A stretch of DNA of 18,647 bases from CAYJFK01 sp964369475 (GCA_964369475.1 CAYJFK010000050.1:1-18647); one strand, 5' to 3'. Counted from the stretch's first letter, positions 8,945 through 17,053 are shown. Program-made: numbers and translations. The notes: generated by a model from the sequence alone, not told the origin.

Positions 8945-10372
8945 ATGTATGAAGTTGTAATAGGGCTTGAAACTCATGCCGAGTTAAACACAAACACAAA
9001 GATCTTCTGCGGCTGCAAAAACGAATACGGCGCACCTGTAAACACGCTGTGTTGTCCCATATGCATGGGAATGCCGGGCACTTTGCCTGTTTTAAACAAA
9101 AAGGTAGTAGACTATGCCATGATGATGGGTCTTGCCTTGAACTGCGACATAAATAAAAATACAAAGCACGACAGAAAGAACTATTTCTACCCCGACCTTC
9201 CGAAGGCATACCAGATAAGCCAGTACGACATACCGATATGCGCTAACGGTCATATAGAATTTTATGTAGAGGGCGTTAAGCGCTCTGTTAGAGTGGGGCG
9301 TGTACACATAGAAGAAGATGCCGGTAAACTGCTACACGACGATCGTTTTGGCGGCTCGCTTGTAGACATGAACCGTTGCGGTGTGCCGCTAATTGAAATT
9401 GTCTCGGAGCCTGACATGAGAAGTGCGGCAGAGGCAAAGGCATACCTTGAAGCGATAGTATCTGTACTGCGCTATCTTGGCATTTCAAACTGTAAAATGC
9501 AAGAGGGAAATATCCGTTGCGACGTTAATGTGTCACTTATGCCTAAAGGATCTTCCAAGCTCGGCAACCGTGTCGAGATGAAGAATATTAATACATTTTC
9601 CGGTGTATTCGATTGTATACAGTACGAGATAGAGCGTCAGACAAACGTTCTTAGCTCGGGCGGAAAAATCGATCAAGAGACAAGAAAATGGGACGATGTA
9701 GCATGCAAAACAGTCCCCATGCGTTCCAAGCAAAATGCCGAGGATTACAGATATTTCCCCGAGCCTGATCTTGTTTCTATCAAGGTCGACGACGCTTGGA
9801 TTGCCGAGATAAAGGCACAAATCCCCGAACTACCTCTTGTAAAATACGAGAGATATTTCGGCCAGTACGGCCTGTCGCAGTACGAGGCGGAAATGCTTTC
9901 TTCCGACAAGGAGAGGGCGGAATACTTCGAGGCTTGCATAGCGGTAGATAAGAAATACGCAAAGCAGATATGCAATCGTATCCTTGGCGACATTGCAAAG
10001 CTTGTGAACGAGCGCAGTTGCAAGATTTCAGACATAGGTGTAGCACCTTCAGACATGGTTAAGCTTATAGAGCTAACCGAAAATGGCACACTTTCGTCGA
10101 CTGCCTCCAAGAAGGTATTCGATGCTCTTGCAAAGGGCGAGACAGATCCTGTCGCAATTGTCGAGCGCTTGGGACTTGCTCAGGTCAGCGACACAGATGC
10201 ACTTGCAAAGATTGTAGAGGAAGTGCTAAGCGAAAATGCAGGCCCTGTGGAGGACTTTAAGGGCGGCAAGACAAATGTTCTCGGATTCCTTGTCGGCATA
10301 TGCATGAAAAAGAGCGCAGGCAAAGGAAATCCGCAGATATTTAGAGACCTGTTAACAGAAAAGTTGAAATAA
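8945..10372 (+). CDS. gatB: Asp/Glu-tRNA amidotransferase subunit B
   Basis: The kinase/transamidase subunit, which activates the mischarged acyl group with ATP and binds the tRNA. The 475-aa product opens with MYEVVIGLETHAEL, followed by the zinc-type cysteines C22, C24, C36/C37 and C40, then DLPKAYQISQYD. The C-terminal YqeY-like tRNA-binding tail is at about 325-475. The reading frame stays open upstream into gatA, but the ATG at 8945 with AGGGGGGCGC in front matches the family N-terminus, so the longer form is rejected. It completes the gatCAB set. Presence of gatCAB implies that Gln-tRNA and/or Asn-tRNA is made by the indirect route. Confidence 0.97.
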   Translation: MYEVVIGLETHAELNTNTKIFCGCKNEYGAPVNTLCCPICMGMPGTLPVLNKKVVDYAMMMGLALNCDINKNTKHDRKNYFYPDLPKAYQISQYDIPICANGHIEFYVEGVKRSVRVGRVHIEEDAGKLLHDDRFGGSLVDMNRCGVPLIEIVSEPDMRSAAEAKAYLEAIVSVLRYLGISNCKMQEGNIRCDVNVSLMPKGSSKLGNRVEMKNINTFSGVFDCIQYEIERQTNVLSSGGKIDQETRKWDDVACKTVPMRSKQNAEDYRYFPEPDLVSIKVDDAWIAEIKAQIPELPLVKYERYFGQYGLSQYEAEMLSSDKERAEYFEACIAVDKKYAKQICNRILGDIAKLVNERSCKISDIGVAPSDMVKLIELTENGTLSSTASKKVFDALAKGETDPVAIVERLGLAQVSDTDALAKIVEEVLSENAGPVEDFKGGKTNVLGFLVGICMKKSAGKGNPQIFRDLLTEKLK

Positions 10373-10441
10373 TAAATAGGCTGTCAGGGGCGGTATTAGT
10401 TTATATTTACCACCCTACAAGCGCTTAGTGCAAAAGCCTTA

Positions 10442-10478
10442 TTTGTCGCCGCTCCGAAATTAACGGAGCGGCGATAAA
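10442..10478. terminator. Strong GC hairpin after gatB
   Basis: TCGCCGCTCCG at 10446-10456 pairs perfectly with 10464-10474 across a 7-nt loop. The stem extends outward to 10442/10478 with one G-U pair. Neither strand has a clear T-run after the stem, so it is not a textbook terminator. It may act as a weak terminator or as a 3' stabiliser of the ligA-gatCAB mRNA. No gene is visible in the rest of 10373-10576. Confidence 0.5.
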
Positions 10479-10494
10479 ACATATTAACGACAAG

Positions 10495-10525
10495 TTTACA
10501 AATAGACATGTTTATCGGGTATAAT
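10495..10525 (+). promoter_or_regulatory. Promoter of the DUF1858-trmK-nif3-rqcH operon
   Basis: A perfect TATAAT sits at 10520-10525. A TTTACA at 10495-10500 lies 19 nt upstream (TTACAA would give 18). The start would be near 10532, about 45 nt before the first gene. Confidence 0.5.
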
Positions 10526-10576
10526 ATATAAGACAAGAGTTTTTATTATATTCATTACCGTGAAAAAGGAGAAAAT

Positions 10577-10780
10577 ATGAAGATTACAACAGATATGATA
10601 GTTGGCGACATACTTGCAATGGACGGCGGCCTCGAGCCGATATTTTTAGAAAGGGGCATGAAGTGCACAAAATGCCCCGGCGCTCGTATGGAGTCTTTGG
10701 AGCGTGCATGTGCTCTGCATGGGGTCGATACCGAAAAGCTTCTCGGCGACCTAAATGCCTATCTTGAAAAAAATGCATAG
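10577..10780 (+). CDS. DUF1858 small redox-disulfide-type protein
   Basis: A 67-aa protein of the DUF1858 family, annotated elsewhere as hybrid-cluster-protein-associated redox disulfide domain. The C30-x-x-C33 pair (KCTKCPG) and the fold-start MKITTDMIVGDIL are characteristic. A third cysteine is at 45. Biochemical function is unproven; a redox or metal-handling role is inferred from CxxC. AAAGGAG precedes the ATG. It is the first gene of a four-gene run and overlaps trmK if trmK starts at 10773. Confidence 0.8.
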   Translation: MKITTDMIVGDILAMDGGLEPIFLERGMKCTKCPGARMESLERACALHGVDTEKLLGDLNAYLEKNA

Positions 10781-11441
10781 TCCGAAACTTACAAACAGAC
10801 TCGCAGCCGTTGCCGCTTGTATAAAGCATGGTAGCAGAGTTGCCGATATTGGGACAGATCATGCATACATCCCGACCTATGCAGTGGCAGAGGGCATAAG
10901 CCCCTCTGCCATAGCCTCTGATATAAGAGAAGGCCCTGCCGCACGTGCAAGGGAGACAGTCGAGAGGTATGGGCTGTCTGACAAGATAAAGGTCATAGTC
11001 GCCCCCGGTCTTGAAGGTGTCGGGATAGAGGATGCCGACGATATTGTTATTGCAGGCATGGGCGGCGAGACAATTATACAGATACTTAAAGTAGCGCCGC
11101 CATTTCCTCATTTAGTTTTACAACCGCAATCCGACTGGCCCGAGGTTAGGGAGCATCTTGCAAAGTGTGGCTACCGATTTACCGAAAGGGCGGTATCGGA
11201 GGAAGAAAAGCTATATCTTATAATAGATGCATGGCTAACAGAAGCCCCCTACACCCTGACAGACTTTGAAGGCCGTGTAGGAAATGTGACAGGGGCGGTA
11301 GCACATTATAGGAAAAAGCTCGAAAATGCCGCTAAAACAAGGCTCGAGGGGTTATACAAGGCGAGCGACGACAAGAACGAGTTGATACAAAGGGACATTA
11401 CACTACTTAAACTTTTGGAGGACATTAATGACGACTGTTAA
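10773..11441 (+). CDS. trmK: tRNA (adenine(22)-N1)-methyltransferase TrmK
   Basis: Uses S-adenosylmethionine to methylate N1 of A22 in tRNA. From the ATG at 10773 the product is 222 aa, and its start (MHSPKLTNRLAAVA) aligns well with the family. An ATG 18 nt upstream (10755) would add six residues and has no better ribosome binding site. SAM motif I is VADIGTDHAY at 23-32, and the second signature is AGMGGE at 94-99, followed by QPQSDW. The start codon overlaps the last codons of the DUF1858 gene and the end overlaps nif3 by 14 nt, so expression is probably coupled. The C-terminal helical region past about 165 fits the family. Confidence 0.9.
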   Translation: MHSPKLTNRLAAVAACIKHGSRVADIGTDHAYIPTYAVAEGISPSAIASDIREGPAARARETVERYGLSDKIKVIVAPGLEGVGIEDADDIVIAGMGGETIIQILKVAPPFPHLVLQPQSDWPEVREHLAKCGYRFTERAVSEEEKLYLIIDAWLTEAPYTLTDFEGRVGNVTGAVAHYRKKLENAAKTRLEGLYKASDDKNELIQRDITLLKLLEDINDDC

Positions 11442-12213
11442 CGATATATACAGCGCCCTCGTTGCAAAGGCACCCGAAAACCTTGCAGAAGGGTTTGACA
11501 ATGTGGGACTGCTTGTGGGAGACGGAGAACGGCAGTGCAAAAGGGTGCTGCTTGCGCTCGATATAAACCGAGATGTTATAGAGGAAGCGACAAAAATGTC
11601 CTGCACCGCCATTGTCTCGCATCATCCGCTCTTTTTTAAGCTTGGGAGTGCTGTAACACCGGGGGTAACACCCGAGGGGCGCATGTTTAGCCTTATAGAA
11701 AAGGGCATTGCGGCCATCTGTATGCATACAAATATGGACATAGCGGTAGGCGGAGTGAACGACATGCTTATTGAGGAGCTCGGCCTAACCCCAAGCGGTC
11801 AGTTTGCCGTAACAAACGAGAGCATTGGCTGTCACATAGGCAGAATAGGCACTGCTCCGGCCCCCATGACGGCGGCAGAGCTTGCGGCATATGTTAAAAA
11901 ATCACTCGGCGCCTCCTGTGTTAAGTTTGTGGACGGCGGCAAGCCCATAACAAAGATAGGAGTAGTCGGAGGATCTGCCGGTGGTATGGCGGCAGATGCT
12001 AAAGCGGCAGGGTGCGATGCCTATATAACGGGAGAAGTAAAGCATCACAACTATTTCGATGCGAAAGAGATGGGAATTACAATTATAGAGGCAGGCCACT
12101 TTCACACAGAGCGATTTATAACGAAATATTTTAAGGAGATACTGTCGGAACTTGAGGGGCTTGAAGTTGTATTTTCAAGCACACTCGATGCCGACATTGT
12201 ACAGGTGATATAA
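11428..12213 (+). CDS. Nif3-like dinuclear metal centre protein (YqfO/YbgI family)
   Basis: A conserved toroidal protein with a two-metal site. Its cellular role is not firmly established; it is often annotated as a GTP cyclohydrolase I type 2 homologue. The 261-aa product carries the expected ligands: H65/H66 (SHHPLFF), D104 in HTNMD, and H224 with E228 in GHFHTE. It is the short form without the extra PII-like domain found in some Bacillus versions. GGAGG precedes the ATG, inside the end of trmK. The trmK-nif3 pairing is common in Firmicutes and supports both calls. Confidence 0.9.
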   Translation: MTTVNDIYSALVAKAPENLAEGFDNVGLLVGDGERQCKRVLLALDINRDVIEEATKMSCTAIVSHHPLFFKLGSAVTPGVTPEGRMFSLIEKGIAAICMHTNMDIAVGGVNDMLIEELGLTPSGQFAVTNESIGCHIGRIGTAPAPMTAAELAAYVKKSLGASCVKFVDGGKPITKIGVVGGSAGGMAADAKAAGCDAYITGEVKHHNYFDAKEMGITIIEAGHFHTERFITKYFKEILSELEGLEVVFSSTLDADIVQVI

Positions 12214-13947
12214 ATGCCACTCGACGCAATATTTCTCTCCCACCTAACCAAAGAGCTAAACGAAAATCTGGTAGGGGGGAGAGTGGACAAAATTCACATG
12301 CCCTCGAGGGACGACCTTGTTATGGCAATTCGCACCCACAAGGGCGGTGTTAAACTGCTTGTAAGCGCAAACAGCAGTGGAGCACGGCTTCACTTAACTG
12401 AGGAGTCGAGGGAAAACCCCAAAACCCCCTCCATGCTCTGTATGCTATTTAGAAAATATCTAAGCTCGGCAAGAGTGATATCGGTCTCGCAAGAGCCGCT
12501 CGAGAGGGTCGCATACATCACATTTGAATGTATGGGCGAGCTTGGCGATATTGAGCAAAGGCGGCTGATATTAGAGCTGACAGGCCGATCGGCAAATATG
12601 ATTCTTACAGGGGCAGAGGACAGGGTTATAGCGGCGCTCCACTATATAGACATATCGGAGGAGCGCAGTAGGCAAATAATTGTAGGAGTGAAGTACGAAC
12701 TGCCAAAGTCGCAAGGCAAACTTATGATGACGAGCGAGCCTGAAAAGGTAAGGCAGTATGTCATGACAGAGCAAAGCAAGCTATCTGCCGATAAATTTAT
12801 ACTGTATGGCATAACGGGCATATCCCCTCTTATTGCAAGAGAGGTCGCCGCCCGTGCTTTGGGCGCTGTCGACATTTCAATGAATGATGTGCAAAAAGAG
12901 GGTAGAGAAAAGCTCTATAAAGAGGTATCGGGCATCTTTAATGCAAGCAGTGCAGGGCCGATATTAATGACCGACTTGGAAGGCACTCCGACAGAGTTTA
13001 CATTTACCGATATAGTTCAATACGGAGAACTTTATAAATCGGAGAAAAAGGAGAGCTACTCCAAACTTCTCGATGCATTTTATTTAAAGAGAGATCGGGC
13101 AATGAGGGCAAAGCAACGCTCGTCGACACTTGCGAAAATTGTCTCGAACAGCATAGAGAGAATTTCCAAGCGCCTCTCTGTTCAGCAAGGCGAGCTTGAA
13201 AACTTTGGCGATCGAGAGAAATTCAGAATTTTCGGCGAACTGCTAACGGCATCAATCCACGCTGTTCCAAAGGGAGCTCCATATGTAGAGCTTACAAACT
13301 ACTACGAGGAGGAGGGCCCTCTTGTTAGAATACCGCTCGACATAACAAAGACCCCATCTGTAAATGCACAGCTATATTTCAAACGCTACCAAAAGGCAAA
13401 GAACGGCGAGAAGATATTAAGGGAGCAAATAGAAAAGGGAAAAACAGAGCTCGAGTATCTTGCAACTGTGCAAGCATCAATGTCGAGCGCTGAAAACGAG
13501 AGGGATATAGCCGAGATAAGAGCAGAGCTTGTCGAACAGGGGTATATTTCAAGAGAACGTCAAAAGGGCAAGGCAAAGCCGCAGAAAATTCAAGCAGGCG
13601 AGCCTCTTAAATTTGTCTCGAAGGACGGATTTACAATGCTTGTAGGCAAGAACAACATACAAAACGACAGGCTTGTATCGAGCGGCGACAAGGACGACTG
13701 GTGGCTACATGTGCTAAATGCCGCAGGCTCGCATGTGCTAATAAAGGCAGAGGGTAGAGAAGTGCCAAACGAAACGCTCGAAGAAGGGGCAATCCTTGCG
13801 GCAAAATTCAGCTCCTTGTCAAACGAGATAAATGTGCCGGTAACCTATACAAAGCTTAGAAATGTAAAAAAACCATCGGGCTCAAAACCTGGATATGTTA
13901 TCTTCTCGACCTCTAAAACGGCCTTTGTAAATCCAAATCAAGAGTAG
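12214..13947 (+). CDS. rqcH: Ribosome quality control factor RqcH (NFACT family)
   Basis: Binds stalled large ribosomal subunits and recruits Ala-tRNA to build C-terminal alanine tails that mark nascent chains for degradation. It was earlier called a fibronectin-binding protein. The 577-aa product has NFACT-N at 1-190 (MPLDAIFLSHLTKEL), an HhH region, coiled-coil helices at about 270-330 and 390-440, and NFACT-R at about 460-565 (DDWWLHVLNAAGSHVLI). The conserved D-R motif reads E97-R98 here. The ATG follows the nif3 stop with no gap and only a weak AGGTG, so coupling to nif3 is likely. Confidence 0.93.
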   Translation: MPLDAIFLSHLTKELNENLVGGRVDKIHMPSRDDLVMAIRTHKGGVKLLVSANSSGARLHLTEESRENPKTPSMLCMLFRKYLSSARVISVSQEPLERVAYITFECMGELGDIEQRRLILELTGRSANMILTGAEDRVIAALHYIDISEERSRQIIVGVKYELPKSQGKLMMTSEPEKVRQYVMTEQSKLSADKFILYGITGISPLIAREVAARALGAVDISMNDVQKEGREKLYKEVSGIFNASSAGPILMTDLEGTPTEFTFTDIVQYGELYKSEKKESYSKLLDAFYLKRDRAMRAKQRSSTLAKIVSNSIERISKRLSVQQGELENFGDREKFRIFGELLTASIHAVPKGAPYVELTNYYEEEGPLVRIPLDITKTPSVNAQLYFKRYQKAKNGEKILREQIEKGKTELEYLATVQASMSSAENERDIAEIRAELVEQGYISRERQKGKAKPQKIQAGEPLKFVSKDGFTMLVGKNNIQNDRLVSSGDKDDWWLHVLNAAGSHVLIKAEGREVPNETLEEGAILAAKFSSLSNEINVPVTYTKLRNVKKPSGSKPGYVIFSTSKTAFVNPNQE

Positions 13948-13982
13948 GATGTAAGGTTTGCGTTTTAGAGTAAGATATGTAG

Positions 13983-14006
13983 GGGCATATCGAAGTCGAT
14001 ATACCC
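13983..14006. repeat. Hairpin after rqcH
   Basis: GGGCATATCG (13983-13992) pairs with CGATATACCC (13997-14006) with one C-A mismatch and a 4-nt loop, preceded by GTAGG. No T-run follows. It may help end the rqcH transcript or be a dispersed palindrome. The rest of the 139-nt gap has no gene. Confidence 0.4.
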
Positions 14007-14029
14007 AAAGAATTAAACAAGATACAAGC

Positions 14030-14045
14030 AGAGAGAGAGAGAGAG
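14030..14045. repeat. (AG)8 simple sequence repeat
   Basis: Eight uninterrupted AG units between the convergent genes rqcH and the SLH gene. It lies outside any coding frame and about 40 nt past the SLH stop on its strand, so slippage would not alter a protein. Confidence 0.9.
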
Positions 14046-14086
14046 TGGTCTAACAAAATCGCAACTCTGCAAGCGTAATGAGCGCA

Positions 14087-15316
14087 CTATCTGCCCTGCA
14101 TTATGCTAAACAAAATGCCTGCCGCCTCGTCGCGTGTAAGTGTTTCGTCATATAGAGAACCGCTCTCGAATATACCGGCGCTCGACACTGCCGCAAGGCT
14201 TGCTGCTGCCCATTCGGGTGCGTCTAAATACTGCGCCGACATAACAGGGGCATCGAGCTCTAACACGCTTGCCGTCATAACGGCGGCCTGTGCCTTTGTA
14301 ATGGGAGAGAGGGCATTAAATGTCACAATATCCTCCTCGGCATATCCTGAAACAATGCCCGAGGCAAGAGCTGTTGAGATATAAGATTTCATCCAAACAG
14401 GTATATCGGCATCTTCTGCAAGCCCTGTTGCGCCAATGGTAGGAATGTTTGCATCAAGCCCTGTTACCTGCATTAGCATGGCGAGAAATTCGCCCCTTGA
14501 AACTGTGTCTGTCGGGCTAAAGAAATCGTAGCCTGCCACGGTAGTACCACGCATTATGCCCTCGTCGGCAAGACAAAGTGCTGCGTAATGATTGTTACTC
14601 TCTGCCATATCAACATAGTGAAGATCTTCATAAAGATCATTTATGCGCACCGAAACAGAGGTAATGTCGGAGTAGTTGCCGCTACTATCTCTTGCAACAT
14701 AGGAAAATTCGTCTGCACCCGATTTGCCCTCGTGTGGGGTATAGACAAATTGACTGCCACTTAGCGTCAAATCGCCCTTAGATGGTGCAGAGACGACCTC
14801 AAAGGCAAGCCCTTCGCTGTCGGGGTCATATCCGCTAAACATGCCAGACACGCTAAGCCCTGTTGCGGTTTCGGCTACAAGGTCGAATGCAGTAGGCGCA
14901 CCTGCCGAACGTGGCGGAGTTACTGTAACTCGACAAAGAGGGGAGCTTTGACCGTCCTTATCGGTAACAATAAAGGTAAAGGTTGCCGGCTTATTCTCCT
15001 CGGGGACTACATAGAGGTGTTTAAAAGGGGATAGCTTAAATGTGTCTAGCACGACAACATTATCCTTACCATAGGTAAGCTGACCGACTTCGGGAAGCTC
15101 CACAATAGCAACAACGGAAGGCGTGCCTATCATAGCGCCGAGCAAAGATTCGAAAAACTTGCTGTCGAGCTTTAACCGCTCGTCGCTACCTTCGATAGTA
15201 ACGGCAAAGTCGTATTCACTTTCGACAACATATCCATCGGTCGTAAAACGATACTCGGCAAGGGCGAGGGTGGGAAATGCAAGAAAGGCCGCTAAAAATA
15301 GTGCAATAGTTTTCAT
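14087..15316 (-). CDS. Exported protein with cadherin-like repeats and three SLH domains
   Basis: Predicted cell-surface protein of 409 aa. A signal peptide covers residues 1-20 (MKTIALFLAAFLAFPTLALA). Two beta-sandwich, cadherin/Big-like repeats follow at about 65-130 and 150-228; they share the pattern PxxGxL, then F or Y, then P, then FxYxxxD, then V-rich strand. Three S-layer homology repeats fill about 230-409, with core sequences FSPTDTVSRGEFLAML, LSPITKAQAAVMTASV and LTRDEAAGILFSIM. SLH domains bind pyruvylated secondary cell-wall polymer, so the protein should be non-covalently anchored to the wall. What the N-terminal part binds is unknown. AAGGAG precedes the ATG. It is a single gene, convergent with rqcH and divergent from guaA. 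Confidence 0.88.
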   Translation of the reverse strand: MKTIALFLAAFLAFPTLALAEYRFTTDGYVVESEYDFAVTIEGSDERLKLDSKFFESLLGAMIGTPSVVAIVELPEVGQLTYGKDNVVVLDTFKLSPFKHLYVVPEENKPATFTFIVTDKDGQSSPLCRVTVTPPRSAGAPTAFDLVAETATGLSVSGMFSGYDPDSEGLAFEVVSAPSKGDLTLSGSQFVYTPHEGKSGADEFSYVARDSSGNYSDITSVSVRINDLYEDLHYVDMAESNNHYAALCLADEGIMRGTTVAGYDFFSPTDTVSRGEFLAMLMQVTGLDANIPTIGATGLAEDADIPVWMKSYISTALASGIVSGYAEEDIVTFNALSPITKAQAAVMTASVLELDAPVMSAQYLDAPEWAAASLAAVSSAGIFESGSLYDETLTRDEAAGILFSIMQGR

Positions 15317-15336
15317 AATAACAAACTCCTTTATAA

Positions 15337-15342
15337 ATTATA
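15337..15342 (-). promoter_or_regulatory. Candidate -10 of the SLH gene
   Basis: A perfect TATAAT on the minus strand, 20 nt upstream of the start codon's AAGGAG region. No good -35 lies at 16-18 nt, so it may need an activator or be coincidental in AT-rich DNA. Confidence 0.35.
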
Positions 15343-15382
15343 TACCGCTATTAGTATGTCCACATGATTTTTGTATATTTTG

Positions 15383-15410
15383 GCACATTGATTTTTGGCA
15401 AAAAATGTGC
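15383..15410. promoter_or_regulatory. Inverted repeat in the guaA upstream region (possible operator)
   Basis: GCACATT (15383-15389) and AATGTGC (15404-15410) form a 7-bp inverted repeat with centres about 21 bp apart, two helical turns. The right arm covers the -35 position of the guaA promoter. A regulator site is possible; no purine riboswitch core was seen here. Confidence 0.35.
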
Positions 15411-15425
15411 GAAAATAGAGATAGA

Positions 15426-15434
15426 TGTTATAAT
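15426..15434 (+). promoter_or_regulatory. Extended -10 promoter of guaA
   Basis: TG-T-TATAAT gives a perfect -10 with extended TG. The -35 position (TGTGCG) is a poor match, as expected for extended -10 promoters. The start near 15441 would give a leader of about 50 nt. Confidence 0.5.
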
Positions 15435-15489
15435 GGCAATATAATAATAAAAAGCAAGTCATAATAAAAAATATATACGGAGGAACAAA

Positions 15490-17025
15490 ATGAAGCATCA
15501 AGGTATACTGGTCATCGATTTTGGCGGACAGAACAATCAGCTTATAGCCCGTCGAGTCAGAGATTTCGGAGTTTACAGCGAGGTGAGAGCCTGCACAATA
15601 ACTCCCGAGCAAATAAGAGAGTTCGACCCCAAGGGAATTATTTTCACAGGAGGCCCTGCAAGCGTATTGGCAGAAGGCTCGCCCACATGCGACCCTGCAA
15701 TTTTCGAAATGGGCATTCCGATTTTAGGCATATGCTACGGCGCACAGCTAACAGCAAAGCTACTTGGCGGAAGCGTTGCAAAGCCAAATTTCAGAGAATA
15801 CGGCAAAAAGGAAGTCGAGGTTAAAACGGCCTGCCCTCTATTCGAAGGAATTCCTAAGAAGAGCATAGTTTGGATGAGCCACACCGACCTTGTAGACAAG
15901 CTCCCCGAGGGATTTGCCAATGTAGCGAGCACAGACACATGCGAAAACACCGCATTTATGAACATGGAGAAGAAGATATTCGGCCTCCAGTTCCACCCAG
16001 AGCTCACACACTCGGAATATGGCCTAGAAGTTCTCCGTCACTTTGTATTTGACATTTCAAACTGCGCCCCCGACTGGCAGATGACGAGCTACATCGACGA
16101 ATATGTAGAGACAATAAAAAGCACAGTAGGCGACAGCAAAATTCTATGCGCTCTTTCGGGCGGCGTTGACTCTGCAGTATCGGCAGTTCTCGTTAACCGT
16201 GCCGTCGGCAAACAGCTAACTTGCATGTTTGTAGACACAGGCTGCATGAGAAAAGGCGAAGCGGAAGAAGTAGAAAAAGAGTTTAAAGAAAAGTACGACA
16301 TAAACTTTATCAAAATAGACGCATCGGAGCGTTTTCTATCTAAGCTAAAGGGTGTAATCGACCCCGAACAAAAGCGCAAGATTATTGGCGAGGAGTTCAT
16401 CCGTGTATTCGAAGACGAGGGAAAAAAGCTCGGTCACTTTGACTATCTGGTACAAGGCACAATCTACCCCGACGTTATCGAGTCAGGCCACGGCATAGCA
16501 GACAAGATTAAGAGCCACCACAACGTAGGCGGCCTACCTGCCGTTATAGACTTTAAGGGCATAATAGAGCCACTAAGAATGCTATTCAAAGACGAAGTAA
16601 GAAAGCTCGGCGAAGCACTCGAAATGCCCGAACACTTAGTCTGGCGCCAACCATTCCCCGGTCCCGGTCTTGCCGTGCGTGTAATCGGCGAAGTAGAAAA
16701 GAGCAAGCTCGACATCCTAAGAGAGGCAGACGCTATTTTCAGAGAAGAAATGGCAAACTTTGGCCTCCACAGAGAAGTGCAACAGTACTTCGTAGTCCTA
16801 ACCGGCATAAAGTCGGTAGGTGTCCTCGGCGACGAGCGCTCGTACGACTACACGGTTGCTTTGAGAGCGGTAACGACGACCGATTTCATGTCGGCTGACT
16901 GGGCAAGGCTCCCGTATGAGCTTATTGAGAAGGTATCGACAAGGATTGTAAATGAGGTTAAGTTTATTAATAGGGTGGTATACGATGTAACGAGCAAGCC
17001 CCCGGCAACGATTGAGTGGGAATAA
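15490..17025 (+). CDS. guaA: GMP synthase (glutamine-hydrolysing)
   Basis: Converts XMP to GMP with ATP and glutamine, the last step of guanine nucleotide synthesis. The 511-aa length is standard. The class I glutaminase domain (1-195) has C82 (GICYGAQ) with H169 and E171 (FHPEL). The PP-loop ATPase domain (about 205-395) has LSGGVDSAV. The C-terminal dimerisation domain ends in the usual TIEWE. ACGGAGGAAC precedes the ATG. The last 150 nt or so use AAT, ATT, ACG and AGG codons more than the preceding part. The 3' end is a known insertion site for genomic islands, and mobile-element-like DNA follows directly. Confidence 0.97.
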   Translation: MKHQGILVIDFGGQNNQLIARRVRDFGVYSEVRACTITPEQIREFDPKGIIFTGGPASVLAEGSPTCDPAIFEMGIPILGICYGAQLTAKLLGGSVAKPNFREYGKKEVEVKTACPLFEGIPKKSIVWMSHTDLVDKLPEGFANVASTDTCENTAFMNMEKKIFGLQFHPELTHSEYGLEVLRHFVFDISNCAPDWQMTSYIDEYVETIKSTVGDSKILCALSGGVDSAVSAVLVNRAVGKQLTCMFVDTGCMRKGEAEEVEKEFKEKYDINFIKIDASERFLSKLKGVIDPEQKRKIIGEEFIRVFEDEGKKLGHFDYLVQGTIYPDVIESGHGIADKIKSHHNVGGLPAVIDFKGIIEPLRMLFKDEVRKLGEALEMPEHLVWRQPFPGPGLAVRVIGEVEKSKLDILREADAIFREEMANFGLHREVQQYFVVLTGIKSVGVLGDERSYDYTVALRAVTTTDFMSADWARLPYELIEKVSTRIVNEVKFINRVVYDVTSKPPATIEWE

Positions 17026-17034
17026 GTATAAAAA

Positions 17035-17053
17035 GGCTTAAAAGTGGCTTAAA
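17035..17053. repeat. Two GGCTTAAA direct repeats 11 bp apart beside the guaA stop
   Basis: GGCTTAAA occurs at 17035-17042 and 17046-17053, 10 nt and 21 nt after the guaA stop. Short same-orientation repeats with helical-turn spacing next to an attachment site fit recombinase or excisionase binding sites, but two 8-mers in AT-rich DNA are weak evidence. Confidence 0.5.

Noticed and set aside
10584..11111. 175-aa minus-strand ORF
   Set aside because: It lies opposite the DUF1858 gene and trmK, both well supported, and has no recognisable domain or convincing ribosome binding site.
14030..14045. (AG)8 tract as a phase-variation switch
   Set aside because: It is outside coding frames and downstream of both flanking genes, so slippage should not alter expression of either.
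15435..15489. Purine riboswitch before guaA
   Set aside because: The leader is only about 50 nt and shows no three-way junction or conserved loop sequences of the purine aptamer.
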